Positions 6,767 through 13,673 of a DNA stretch of 25,388 bases are shown piece by piece. The position numbers were made by a program, and so were the translations under genes. The number at the start of each line of letters is the position of its first letter. The first letter of the stretch is position 1. The stretch is taken from NCBI GenBank assembly GCA_050123275.1, contig JASFHK010000017.1:1-25388 (forward strand). The letters run 5' to 3'. Below the pieces are notes generated by a model. It did not search any database, had not been told where the DNA came from, and was given only the letters and a program-made list of their open reading frames with translations. The DNA is from E44-bin88 sp050123275 (lineage in GTDB: Bacteria > Chloroflexota > Dehalococcoidia > Dehalococcoidales > BS750m-G39).

Positions 6767-6771
6767 ATTTA

Positions 6772-6777
6772 ATTATA
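6772..6777 (-). promoter_or_regulatory. -10 box immediately before mobA
   Basis: A perfect TATAAT on the minus strand ends 5 nt before ATG 6766, so transcription would begin at or next to the start codon. No good -35 is seen at the proper distance (CTTCGA at 6795-6800). It could give mobA-moeA transcription independent of the genes upstream. Confidence 0.4.
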
Positions 6778-6800
6778 CCACCACCGTCAACCGCTCGAAG

Positions 6801-7448
6801 CTATAATGCCGGTTTCAGTACGATGATTTGGGCGGCATCGGGCAACTCGCCCGCCTTTAATTCCACCTGGCTGGTATCCAGCCACTTTACCTTGGGTTTA
6901 CCGCGCAAAAAATCGTCCACGCCGGCAATGCTGGGCAGGCCCTTGTTGGTGCGGTAGTGCATGGGGATAATCACTCTAGGCTTGAGCTGCTCGCAGACCC
7001 CGGTGGCCGCTTCGGCATCGATGGTATAGTAGCCGCCCACCGGTATGAGTAGCACGTCAACGCCGCCCGCCTCTCTCAGCTGCTTGCTGTCGAGGCGGTG
7101 CCCCAGGTCGCCCAGGTGGCAAACCTTGACCCGGTCCACCTCGAAGCAGAAGATAACGTTATTGCCCCGCAGCCTCCCCCCGTTCTCGTCGTGATAGCTC
7201 AACACCCCCCTGAATTTTACACCGGCGGCGGTGGCGCCGCCCACCTCCCTCAGCACCTTCGGGTTGCCGCTGACGGCAGCCACGTTAGAGTGGTCGAAGT
7301 GGTCGTGGCTCACCGTAACGACATGGGCCGAGGCCTTTATCTCGCCGTAGGTCAAGTCGGGGCTGGTGTTATAGGGATCGGTTATTATCTTCGTCCCCCG
7401 GGATGAAGTGATAGTGAAAGCGGAGTGTCCCAGGTATCTAATCTGCAT
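6801..7448 (-). CDS. Metallo-beta-lactamase-fold hydrolase
   Basis: A 215-aa protein with the metallo-beta-lactamase fold. The metal-binding motif is HDHFDH (48-53), followed by HLGDLGH (111-117, with H111 and D114) and PMHY (162-165, H164). It resembles the short UPF0173/RomA-like hydrolases, which lack additional domains; the substrate is unknown. No signal peptide, so it is cytoplasmic. AGGGGGC precedes ATG at a 4-6 nt spacing. The M42 peptidase ends 12 nt upstream, so the two are co-transcribed. Confidence 0.88.
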   Translation of the reverse strand: MQIRYLGHSAFTITSSRGTKIITDPYNTSPDLTYGEIKASAHVVTVSHDHFDHSNVAAVSGNPKVLREVGGATAAGVKFRGVLSYHDENGGRLRGNNVIFCFEVDRVKVCHLGDLGHRLDSKQLREAGGVDVLLIPVGGYYTIDAEAATGVCEQLKPRVIIPMHYRTNKGLPSIAGVDDFLRGKPKVKWLDTSQVELKAGELPDAAQIIVLKPAL

Positions 7449-7459
7449 GCCTGCCCCCT

Positions 7460-8524
7460 TTAGAAGTATTTGACCGCCGACTTGACCGCTGCGGTAACGA
7501 GGTCGGCGGTCCGGGTGAGGTCGCTCAAGCTCAAAACCTCCACCGGGGTATGGATATAGCGGGAAGCGATGCTGATTACCCCCGAGGGGATACCCTCCCG
7601 AGTCAGGCTGATAGCGGAGGCGTCGGTGGTGCCGCTCTCGGTAACATCCATCTGGTAGGGAATCTGGTTGGCCTTGGCGGTTTCACAGAGCCACTCCAGC
7701 ACTCTGGGGTGGGTAATCACTCCCCTCCCCCCGGCATCCATCACCGTAATCGAGGGGCCCTTGCCGATGGCGACGGCGGAATCGGTCTTTTTAATACCGG
7801 GGTGGTCGCCGGGAATACAGGTGTCGATGGCAACACCGACGTCGGGGTTAATCCCGAAGGCCGAGGTGCGGGCGCCCTTTAGCCCCACCTCCTCCTGGAC
7901 GGTAAAGACGCCGAACAGCGTTGCCTCCGGCCTGGCCCCGGCCAGGCTTTGCAAAACGGCGATGAGTATGGCGACGCCGGCGCGGTCGTCGAAGGCCTTG
8001 CCGGTGACGCGGTCGTTAGCCAGAGCCGCCATTTGCTGGTCGAGAGAAATCGTCACCCCCGGCTCGACGCCCAGGGCGCTGGCTTCGTCCCGCGAGCTGG
8101 CGCCGACGTCGATGAACATGTCCTTGGCTTCCAGCGCTTTTTTCTTGTCCTCGTTCTTCATCACGTGCACCGGCTTGGAGCCGATGACGCCGGTAATCAT
8201 ACCCTTCGGGGTGTGCACGAGCACCCGCTGGTTGACCAGCGTCTGGTCGAACCAGCCGCCAACCTTGGCGAAGCGGATGAAGCCGTCGTCGTCAACGTAT
8301 TTCACCATCAGCCCGATTTCGTCCATGTGGGCGGCAATCATCACCGAGGGTGACTTGCCCTTTTTAACGGCGATGAGGTTACCGAAGCGGTCGGTCTTGA
8401 CCTCGTCGACGCAGGACTCGACCTCTTTGCGGATAATCTCCCTGACACCGCCCTCATAGCCGGAAATACCGTGGGCATTGGATAGCTTTTCCAGCAGCTC
8501 TTTCATCTTCTTCGTATCTGCCAT
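7460..8524 (-). CDS. M42 family metallo-aminopeptidase
   Basis: A 354-aa cytoplasmic aminopeptidase of the M42 family (glutamyl aminopeptidase/TET-like), which usually forms large oligomers and trims peptides left by proteases. Metal and catalytic residues are in place: HMDEIG (H66, D68), AFDDRAG (D179/D180 region), QEEVG (E211 general base, E212), AIDTC (D234) and the C-terminal YIHTP (H325). Length is typical. The start ATG is preceded by AGGGGG about 10 nt upstream. It leads the run M42-MBL-mobA-moeA, although mobA may also have its own promoter. Some relatives were annotated as endoglucanases; peptidase is the better call. Confidence 0.93.
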   Translation of the reverse strand: MADTKKMKELLEKLSNAHGISGYEGGVREIIRKEVESCVDEVKTDRFGNLIAVKKGKSPSVMIAAHMDEIGLMVKYVDDDGFIRFAKVGGWFDQTLVNQRVLVHTPKGMITGVIGSKPVHVMKNEDKKKALEAKDMFIDVGASSRDEASALGVEPGVTISLDQQMAALANDRVTGKAFDDRAGVAILIAVLQSLAGARPEATLFGVFTVQEEVGLKGARTSAFGINPDVGVAIDTCIPGDHPGIKKTDSAVAIGKGPSITVMDAGGRGVITHPRVLEWLCETAKANQIPYQMDVTESGTTDASAISLTREGIPSGVISIASRYIHTPVEVLSLSDLTRTADLVTAAVKSAVKYF

Positions 8525-8562
8525 ATGTAGATAACCCCCTGTCTCAAAAGTTCGTTGCGTTC

Positions 8563-9147
8563 TTAGCGGCTCGCCTCCCTGACCACCTTGTCCAGCACCG
8601 GCGTGATGTCCCGCGAGCTGTCGGCGACATAGTGCTTGCGGCTGATTCTCTCCACGGTAGGCGCCATCTTTTGATAGACCGCCCAGTCGGCGTCGGAGTT
8701 GCCCGGATTTTCCCCGTTGCGGCGGGCTTCGAGCCGCCGCTTGACCAGCTCCGCAGGCGCTGCCACCCGCACCAGAATCAGCCGGGAATCGATACGGTCG
8801 GCGATGTTATAGAGGCGCTCCCGGTCCCGCTCCGAAAGGCTGGTGGCGTCGAGAATGAGGGGAATGCCCTTTTCGAGAAGCCCTTCGATGAGGCGGTGCA
8901 GCGCCCGAAAAAGACGGGCGCTCTCCTGGGGGCTATAGCTCGGCGTAGCGAACAGCGTCTTGCGCAGGGCGTCGCTCTCCAGGATAACGAAGGGCAGCCT
9001 CTCGGCCAGCCTGGCGGAGAAGTAGGACTTACCCGTTCCGGGCAGGCCGCTGACGGCGACAAAAGCCGGCTTGACTGCCGGCTCGGGAAGCTCCCCCAGT
9101 CCATCAGTCAGCCGTTGCAGGTCGGAAACGAGCTGACCAGCCTTCAT
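8563..9147 (-). CDS. P-loop kinase / AAA-type ATP-binding protein
   Basis: A 194-aa protein with an N-terminal helical stretch (1-28) and a P-loop kinase fold. Walker A is GLPGTGKS (34-41). An acidic substrate-region block ESDALRK (57-63) follows, then a strand ending in LILDATSL (about 97-104, Walker-B-like) and a lid region with RRLEARR (about 135-141). This resembles the AAA_33 / zeta-toxin-like small-molecule kinase group; the substrate cannot be told from sequence. The ATG lies 6 nt after TATAAT, and there is no ribosome-binding site, so its message appears leaderless. Monocistronic, with a 38-nt gap to the M42 gene. Confidence 0.82.
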   Translation of the reverse strand: MKAGQLVSDLQRLTDGLGELPEPAVKPAFVAVSGLPGTGKSYFSARLAERLPFVILESDALRKTLFATPSYSPQESARLFRALHRLIEGLLEKGIPLILDATSLSERDRERLYNIADRIDSRLILVRVAAPAELVKRRLEARRNGENPGNSDADWAVYQKMAPTVERISRKHYVADSSRDITPVLDKVVREASR

Positions 9148-9153
9148 TTCTTA

Positions 9154-9159
9154 ATTATA
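9154..9159 (-). promoter_or_regulatory. -10 box placing the transcript start at the kinase ATG
   Basis: TATAAT on the minus strand is followed by TAAGAA and then ATG 9147, so the expected start point coincides with the A of ATG. No Shine-Dalgarno sequence lies between. No convincing -35 is found at 16-18 nt. Confidence 0.5.
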
Positions 9160-9169
9160 GAAGGTTTAT

Positions 9170-9205
9170 CCCCTTTTGGCTAGACGTAGCGAGACGAAAA
9201 CGGGG
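9170..9205. repeat. Inverted repeat after the alpha/beta hydrolase gene
   Basis: CCCCTTTT (9170-9177) pairs with AAAACGGGG (9197-9205) with one bulged C, and an inner GCTA/TAGC pair lies within the loop. It begins just 4 nt past the hydrolase stop codon. It could serve as a terminator for the operon ending there, but no T-run follows the stem on the minus strand. Confidence 0.35.
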
Positions 9206-9208
9206 CAA

Positions 9209-10099
9209 TTAGCCCAAAGCGCCGTCGAAGAAAGCCAGCACCCGTTCCAGGTACTCTTCGGGATAGGTGCGGTAAGCTTCGACGTGGCCCACGTCGGGGA
9301 TTATCCACAGCTCGTCCGCCGGATTAGCCGCCGCCTCATAGAAGCTGTAGGCGTGCGCCGGGGGCACGGTGTCGTCCAGCTCGCCCTGGATGAAGAGGAT
9401 GGGGCGGGGGGCAATCACGCCCACCACATCCACCGGCTTCACGGCGGTGAAGTCGATGCCGTACATGAACTTGACCATGACCAGCAGGGGTTTTAAGAAA
9501 AACCTGGGGAAGGGGCTGCGCTCGGCGAACTGCGGCTCCAGCATGTCGTTGAGGTCGGCGTAAGCGCTGTCGACGACGAGGGCGTCAATCTCGGGGCAAT
9601 CGGCGGCGGTCATGACGGCGGTGGCCCCGCCCATAGAGAAGCCCAGCACCCCGATTTTATCAAAGCCCTGTCCCGACACGTAGTCAACGGCGCCGCCCAA
9701 ATCCCTGACCTCCAGGTAGCCCGCCGACATCCGCTCCCCCTCCGACTCGCCGTGCCCGCGCATATCGAACATGAGCACGCCGTAGCCGTGCTCAACCAGT
9801 CCGGCGGCAATCTCCAGCATCTTGATGGAGGGGTCGGCGCGGTGCTGCTCGGCGCCGTGCACCATGATGATGACGACGTCGCTGTCAGCGGCGGGCAGGT
9901 ACCAGCCCTCAAGGCTCAAATCGTCAACGCGGCTGATAAAAGTCACGTCCTCATATTCCAGGCCGTAATCGGCAGGCGTCTCGGTGATAGGCAGCCTCTC
10001 TATGTCCGTAATCGTGTGGCCCAGATAGACGGATATACCCAGAAAAGCGGCGATAGCCGCCAGGACTACCGCCAGTATTACCTTCAGCCACCATTTCAT
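9209..10099 (-). CDS. Membrane-anchored alpha/beta hydrolase
   Basis: A 296-aa serine hydrolase of the alpha/beta fold. Residues 5-26 form a single hydrophobic anchor; the catalytic domain should then lie outside the cytoplasmic membrane. The triad is visible: nucleophile S155 in GFSMGG (153-158), D242 in GELDDTV and H272 in VGHVEAY. The oxyanion region is VHGAEQH (80-86), and FDMRGHGES (111-119) is a standard family block. It resembles YfhR/BAAT-like esterases; the substrate is unknown. GAGG sits 9 nt before ATG. It is the last gene of an operon with two DegV genes, 22 nt after the nearer one, which hints at a lipid or acyl-ester substrate (inference). Confidence 0.88.
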   Translation of the reverse strand: MKWWLKVILAVVLAAIAAFLGISVYLGHTITDIERLPITETPADYGLEYEDVTFISRVDDLSLEGWYLPAADSDVVIIMVHGAEQHRADPSIKMLEIAAGLVEHGYGVLMFDMRGHGESEGERMSAGYLEVRDLGGAVDYVSGQGFDKIGVLGFSMGGATAVMTAADCPEIDALVVDSAYADLNDMLEPQFAERSPFPRFFLKPLLVMVKFMYGIDFTAVKPVDVVGVIAPRPILFIQGELDDTVPPAHAYSFYEAAANPADELWIIPDVGHVEAYRTYPEEYLERVLAFFDGALG

Positions 10100-10120
10100 C
10101 TGGTGTTACCTCGCCGTACG

Positions 10121-10978
10121 TTAATCTTTGTAGTAAGCCAGCCCCAGCATGCCAGTGCCGGCGGCATAGCCCATCACCGGGCTCAAGCCGGTAAGCCAGA
10201 GCTCGACGCAGTTAAACTCCCTGGCCACCATATCCTTCAGTTTCTTGCCCTCTTCCGGGGCGAAGGCATGCATCACCGCCACGTGCACGGGGTGCTCGCC
10301 CACCTTTTCCTTCATCGTCTTTATCAGCCGCCTTATCCCCCGCTCCCGGCTCCGCACCACGCCGATAAAGCGGACGACGCCCCCGGACACGGCGAGCACC
10401 GGCCTGATATTGAGCACCGAGCCGGCCAGAGCGGCTATCTTGGGTATGCGCCCGGTGCGGTAAACGTGGCGGATGGTATCCAAAAAGGCAATCAGGCCAA
10501 CCTTTTTCTTCATTTCCTCGGCGGCTTTAATCACCTCGGCCAGGCTCTTGCCTTCCGCCGCCGCCCGCGCCGCCGCCAGCACGACGAAGCCCTCGGTGGC
10601 GGTAACCGTATTAGAGTCCACCACGGCCACGGAAAGAGCGGGGACTTCGCTCTCCAGGCGTTTTTTAATATCGAGGGCGCCGTTATAGGCCGAGCTTAAC
10701 TTGGAAGAGAGCGTGATACAGATAATGCTGTCCGTCTCCCGGCTCGCCGCGCGGCAGGCATCCATCCACTCTTGAGGACTACTGCCCGAGGTCTTAAAAG
10801 CATCGGGGTCTTTCAAGAAAATTTCATAGGCCTCGTCAGGTGTTATGTCAACCCAATCTTTATACGCCCTATCCTCGAAATAGAGAATAATGGGGACGAT
10901 TCTGATGCCGTACTGCGCCACCAGTTCCTTGGTGAGGCAAGCGATGCTGTCGGTAATGACAGCCACCTTTTCAGCCAT
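10121..10978 (-). CDS. DegV family fatty-acid-binding protein (downstream copy)
   Basis: A 285-aa DegV protein. Family members bind a fatty acid and, in Firmicutes, present it to fatty-acid kinase. The N-terminal KVAVITDSIACL block (4-15), TSGSSPQEW and SSKLSSAYNGAL supply the usual carboxylate- and acyl-binding positions. The C-terminal TGLSPVMGYAAGTGMLGLAYY block closes the fold. The start is ATG 10978, with AGGAGA 9 nt upstream overlapping the stop of the preceding paralogue. An upstream ATG at 11026 would overlap that gene and adds a non-family extension, so I reject it. Part of it (10517-10591) is nearly identical to the paralogue. Confidence 0.93.
   Translation of the reverse strand: MAEKVAVITDSIACLTKELVAQYGIRIVPIILYFEDRAYKDWVDITPDEAYEIFLKDPDAFKTSGSSPQEWMDACRAASRETDSIICITLSSKLSSAYNGALDIKKRLESEVPALSVAVVDSNTVTATEGFVVLAAARAAAEGKSLAEVIKAAEEMKKKVGLIAFLDTIRHVYRTGRIPKIAALAGSVLNIRPVLAVSGGVVRFIGVVRSRERGIRRLIKTMKEKVGEHPVHVAVMHAFAPEEGKKLKDMVAREFNCVELWLTGLSPVMGYAAGTGMLGLAYYKD
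10517..10591. repeat. 75-nt direct repeat, copy in downstream DegV gene
   Basis: This stretch matches 11400-11474 with only three mismatches, far above the similarity of the rest of the two genes. It encodes the GFVVLAAARAAAEGKSLAEV region through IKAAE. Confidence 0.85.
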
Positions 10979-10991
10979 AGAAAAGCGTCTC

Positions 10992-11849
10992 CTAGTCGCC
11001 GGCGTAAAAGGAAAGCCCGATAACACCCGGCCCGCAGTGCACCCCGGCCACCGGTGCCCAGTTGTTGATGAAAATCTCGGTGCAATCGAAGAGCGAGGTT
11101 ATCTCGGACCTAAGCTGCTCGGCTTCCTCGGGTACGTTGGCGTGGTCGATACTGACGTGCACCTTTTCCCCCTCCCCCACCCTCTCTTGCATGATTCCCA
11201 GCAGCCGCCGCAACGCCTTGGGGCGACTGCGCACCCGCTCTATCGGCTCGATGGCGCCGGTGGCGACGGGCACCTCCAGAATCGGTTTGATACTGAGCAT
11301 CGTCCCCGCCCACTGGGCGGCTTTACCGATACGCCCGCCCTTGGCCAGGTATTTAAGCGTATCCAGGGTCAGTACCAAGTTGACCCGTCGCTGCACGCTC
11401 TCGGCGGCTTTAATCACCTCGGCCAGGCTCTTGCCCTCCGCCGCCACCCGCGCCGCCGCCAGTACGACGAAGCCGTAAGCCCCCACCGCCGTCCGCGAAT
11501 CGACAATCTCGATGGGGGGAGTGGTAACGCTCTCCTGGGCGGTAAACGCCGCCTGCAAACCCATCTTGCTGAAGCCCGCCGTCACCAGAATACAGGCGAT
11601 AGCGTCGGCGTCCTTGCCGGCCCTCTTGTAGGCGTTAACGAAATCCTGGGGAGAAGGCGCCGATGTCGTGGGCAGGTCTTTGGCCCGTCCCAGCAGGACG
11701 TAGAAGTCGGTGGCGTCGAGGTCAACGCCGTCGCGATAGATTTTGGTGCCAAAGATAATAGTCTCCGGCACCAATTCGATGTTGTACTTCTTGATAAGCG
11801 CCCTGGGCAAACAGACCGAGCTATCGGCAACCACCCGTACTCCAGACAT
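10992..11849 (-). CDS. DegV family fatty-acid-binding protein (upstream copy)
   Basis: A 285-aa DegV protein of the same length as its neighbour. Family blocks include VRVVADSSVCLP (4-15), TTSAPSPQDF and the C-terminal GVHCGPGVIGLSFY. The usual serine-rich LSxxY motif is replaced by TAGFSKMGLQAA, so ligand preference probably differs from the downstream copy. The start is strongly supported by GGAGG 9 nt before ATG. Its stop codon overlaps the ribosome-binding site of the second copy (14-nt gap), so the two are coupled. The order is DegV-DegV-alpha/beta hydrolase. No fatty-acid kinase (FakA) gene is present in the window. Confidence 0.93.
   Translation of the reverse strand: MSGVRVVADSSVCLPRALIKKYNIELVPETIIFGTKIYRDGVDLDATDFYVLLGRAKDLPTTSAPSPQDFVNAYKRAGKDADAIACILVTAGFSKMGLQAAFTAQESVTTPPIEIVDSRTAVGAYGFVVLAAARVAAEGKSLAEVIKAAESVQRRVNLVLTLDTLKYLAKGGRIGKAAQWAGTMLSIKPILEVPVATGAIEPIERVRSRPKALRRLLGIMQERVGEGEKVHVSIDHANVPEEAEQLRSEITSLFDCTEIFINNWAPVAGVHCGPGVIGLSFYAGD
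11400..11474. repeat. 75-nt direct repeat, copy in upstream DegV gene
   Basis: Partner of 10517-10591: 72 of 75 positions are identical, and two of the three differences are silent. The third changes Ala to Val. Confidence 0.85.
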
Positions 11850-11877
11850 AGCCAGACACCTCCTTTAAGGACAAGAC

Positions 11878-11910
11878 AAAAACTACCGCCGGTGCTCCCG
11901 GGCGAACCGG
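11878..11910 (-). terminator. Possible terminator after the PadR/HAAS operon
   Basis: On the minus strand CCGGT (11906-11910) starts right after the TAA of the membrane-protein gene and pairs with ACCGG (11889-11893). After CGGTAG it is followed by TTTTT (11882-11878). The stem is short and the T-run is a few bases removed, so efficiency is uncertain. Confidence 0.35.
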
Positions 11911-12810
11911 TTAACCGCTGCGCTTTATAGTCCGCTCGACCAGAGCCGGGCTGAGCAGCAGTATGAGCATCACCAGGATTAACGCTAAAAAGGCGAATAG
12001 GCTGAGCCGACCCTCGGCGTAATAGGCAATCATGGTCAGGGTTATCAACCCCGAAATCACCAGGACCACCATCCTCAGCCAGCGTTTTCGCAAGCGGATA
12101 AAGGCGGTAACGGACGCCCCCAGCGAAAGGAAACTCAATCCGATCCAGGGGGCGAAATCTTGGAGGTGTTGCATCCAGTAGGCGGGCATTCTGTCCACCG
12201 GCTCCACCGCCAGGAACCAGCCGATGATAATCGGCAGCGGCAGCAGCATCAGCGAGCTGTAAAGCCAGTCCCGCTTTATGGCTTTCAGGGTGAAGGTGCA
12301 TACCAGCCACAACGAAAGGGGGATATAAATAAGAATAGCTATCCAGCCCCAGCCCTGGGGCAGGTAAAGCATAAGCAAGCCGGCGAAGACCACCGGCAGC
12401 AGTGAATAGCTTAACCAGGAGAAAAGCCAGGAGGGTTTGCCCCGCCACCACCCGTAGACCACCACGCTTAAAACCACTCCCAGCAAAACGAGCAGAGCGG
12501 CCACGCCCTGCCAGAGGCTGAGCGCGAAAAGGATACCGACCAGAAGGTGGGGAAGGGCGGCGAAAAGCGCCTGGGGCCAGCTGCCCTGACAGTGGGTCTC
12601 GTATATCTGGCGGGCGACCATCTTGGCCGAGCCCATGAGCGACAGGCAGGCTTGAGCCGCCTCCTCCTCCGATAACCCCGCCTCCCTCAGCTCCTGGAGC
12701 TCGTCTTCGATATGCGTCTCCAGCTCCTGGATGACCTCGCGCTCCGTGGAGCGGTCAAGCCTCAGGTTCTCCCGCACCCTGTCCAGATAGTGACTGAGAG
12801 CCGTTACCAA
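11911..12810 (-). CDS. HAAS/DUF1700-like multi-pass membrane protein
   Basis: A 299-aa protein with a soluble helical N-terminus (1-72), including EVIQELETHIEDELQEL and GLSEEEAAQACLSLMGSA, and then about 8 hydrophobic segments between residues 80 and 290. The N-terminal module matches the HAAS (DUF1700-like) domain, which is typically encoded next to PadR regulators and acts as a membrane partner of unknown mechanism. It starts with TTG at 12810, preceded by GAGG at a 7-nt spacing. It follows the PadR stop codon by 14 nt, so both belong to one operon. Confidence 0.8.
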   Translation of the reverse strand: MVTALSHYLDRVRENLRLDRSTEREVIQELETHIEDELQELREAGLSEEEAAQACLSLMGSAKMVARQIYETHCQGSWPQALFAALPHLLVGILFALSLWQGVAALLVLLGVVLSVVVYGWWRGKPSWLFSWLSYSLLPVVFAGLLMLYLPQGWGWIAILIYIPLSLWLVCTFTLKAIKRDWLYSSLMLLPLPIIIGWFLAVEPVDRMPAYWMQHLQDFAPWIGLSFLSLGASVTAFIRLRKRWLRMVVLVISGLITLTMIAYYAEGRLSLFAFLALILVMLILLLSPALVERTIKRSG

Positions 12811-12824
12811 TTCAAATCCTCATA

Positions 12825-13160
12825 TCAGTCAGATGAGGGCTGGATAATCAGGTTCATTGCCGCCAGAAAATCCAGCCACTGGCTCCGCTTGGTTTCCAAG
12901 CTGTGGAGCCCTTTTTCCGTGATATGATAATATCGACGTTGCCGGCCGTTGGGCAGCATTTGCCACCTGCCCTCGATTAAGCTCGACCTTTCCAGACGAT
13001 GCAAAGCCGGATAGAGCGTGCCCTCCTTAAAGCGGAAATAGCCGTCGCTCTTGCGCTCCAGCTCCTTTATAATCTGGTAGCCGTACATCGGCTGCTGGTC
13101 GAGAAGACAAAGGATTAAGGAATCAAAACTACCCTTAATTAGCTCGCGTCCCTGTGCCAT
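12825..13160 (-). CDS. PadR family transcriptional regulator
   Basis: A 111-aa DNA-binding repressor of the PadR winged-helix family. Diagnostic blocks are YGYQIIKELE (25-34), the wing-preceding GTLYPALHRLE (47-57) with SSLIEGRW, and RRYYHITEKG (about 75-84). A short C-terminal helix for dimerisation follows (about 88-105). Its partner is the HAAS membrane protein encoded directly downstream. The ATG is preceded by GAGGTGAG. A palindrome (ATTATCATAAT, 13199-13209) overlaps its -10 box, suggesting autoregulation as in other PadR genes. The ligand or stress signal is unknown. Confidence 0.93.
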   Translation of the reverse strand: MAQGRELIKGSFDSLILCLLDQQPMYGYQIIKELERKSDGYFRFKEGTLYPALHRLERSSLIEGRWQMLPNGRQRRYYHITEKGLHSLETKRSQWLDFLAAMNLIIQPSSD

Positions 13161-13201
13161 TCAACTCACCTCGCTCAAAACACCTAGTCACGCTATGCAT
13201 T

Positions 13202-13230
13202 ATCATAATACACAATCAACCGCTTTGCAA
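13202..13230 (-). promoter_or_regulatory. Promoter and candidate operator of padR
   Basis: Minus strand TTGCAA (13225-13230), a 17-nt spacer and TATGAT (13202-13207). The 11-bp palindrome at 13199-13209 covers the -10 box. The neighbouring octamer CTATGCAT (13193-13200) occurs again at 13608-13615, upstream of the 47-aa membrane-protein gene, so one regulator may bind at both places. Confidence 0.5.
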
Positions 13231-13287
13231 TATTTTCCAAAAATCAATTTTTTTACTAAAAATTTCCTAAAAATAGAGGTGAGGGGG

Positions 13288-13327
13288 ACCGAACCGGGCC
13301 AAGGCAGCAGTCCCGGCCAGATTCGGT
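13288..13327 (-). other. Stem-loop downstream of the 47-aa membrane-protein gene
   Basis: On the minus strand ACCGAA, a 5-nt bulge and CCGGG pair with CCCGG and TTCGGT, closing a 13-nt loop. The loop is the exact reverse complement, over 12 nt, of a segment in the leader of the gene upstream (13556-13567). C-rich sequence follows, not a T-run, so it is not a standard intrinsic terminator. Confidence 0.5.
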
Positions 13328-13369
13328 GAGTTCGTGCTAGATTTTTATTAACGTGACTTTCCCGTCACT

Positions 13370-13513
13370 TTAGGATTTCGCAGTCATCATGCCCACGAAA
13401 GCCAGGACGGCGGCTAAGCCACCGAAGACGTAATCCACCCAATCACCGGTAATGACGGTGTTGAGGGCCACCCACACACCCAGAGAACAGATGGCTAAAC
13501 TTAGATACCTCAT
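13370..13513 (-). CDS. Membrane micro-protein (47 aa), function unknown
   Basis: A 47-aa protein reading MRYLSLAICSLGVWVAL at its start and FGGLAAVLAFVGMM near its end: two hydrophobic helices separated by the acidic turn TGDWVDYV. The pattern (W, N, G, D in the turn) faintly recalls one half of an SPW-repeat membrane protein, but that is only a resemblance. The ribosome-binding site is strong (GGAGGTGAG at 13525-13533, 11 nt before ATG), so it is likely translated. It sits between fabF and padR on their strand, in an otherwise gene-free stretch of about 500 nt. Flanking complementary sequence is described separately. Confidence 0.65.
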   Translation of the reverse strand: MRYLSLAICSLGVWVALNTVITGDWVDYVFGGLAAVLAFVGMMTAKS

Positions 13514-13570
13514 ATTATCTAGCGCTCACCTCCTTTCTGTTGGATTTGTAGCGGAACTGCTGCCTTGACG

Positions 13571-13586
13571 ACAAGTGATGACTTGT
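13571..13586 (-). other. Leader hairpin upstream of the 47-aa membrane-protein gene
   Basis: ACAAGT and ACTTGT form a perfect 6-bp hairpin with a 4-nt loop. It lies 3 nt upstream of the segment complementary to the downstream stem-loop. Further upstream is an inverted repeat CATAG/CTATG with a 5-nt spacer (13599-13612), which could be a regulator site. The remaining sequence up to the fabF stop is AT-rich with no further gene. Confidence 0.4.
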
Positions 13587-13673
13587 TAATCTATATACAT
13601 AGAGTTACTATGCATGCCTAATATAGCATACGGCATTCGTTTTGGCAATAGGACTTTTAGAGTGAAAGCTTTT

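Noticed and set aside
10979..11026. Upstream ATG extension of the downstream DegV gene
   Set aside because: It overlaps the end of the preceding DegV gene and adds residues absent from the family. ATG 10978 has AGGAGA at 9 nt.
13343..13372. GTGAC/GTCAC hairpin after the 47-aa membrane-protein gene as a terminator
   Set aside because: Only a 5-bp stem, followed by GTTAATAAAAAT rather than a T-run; too weak to call.
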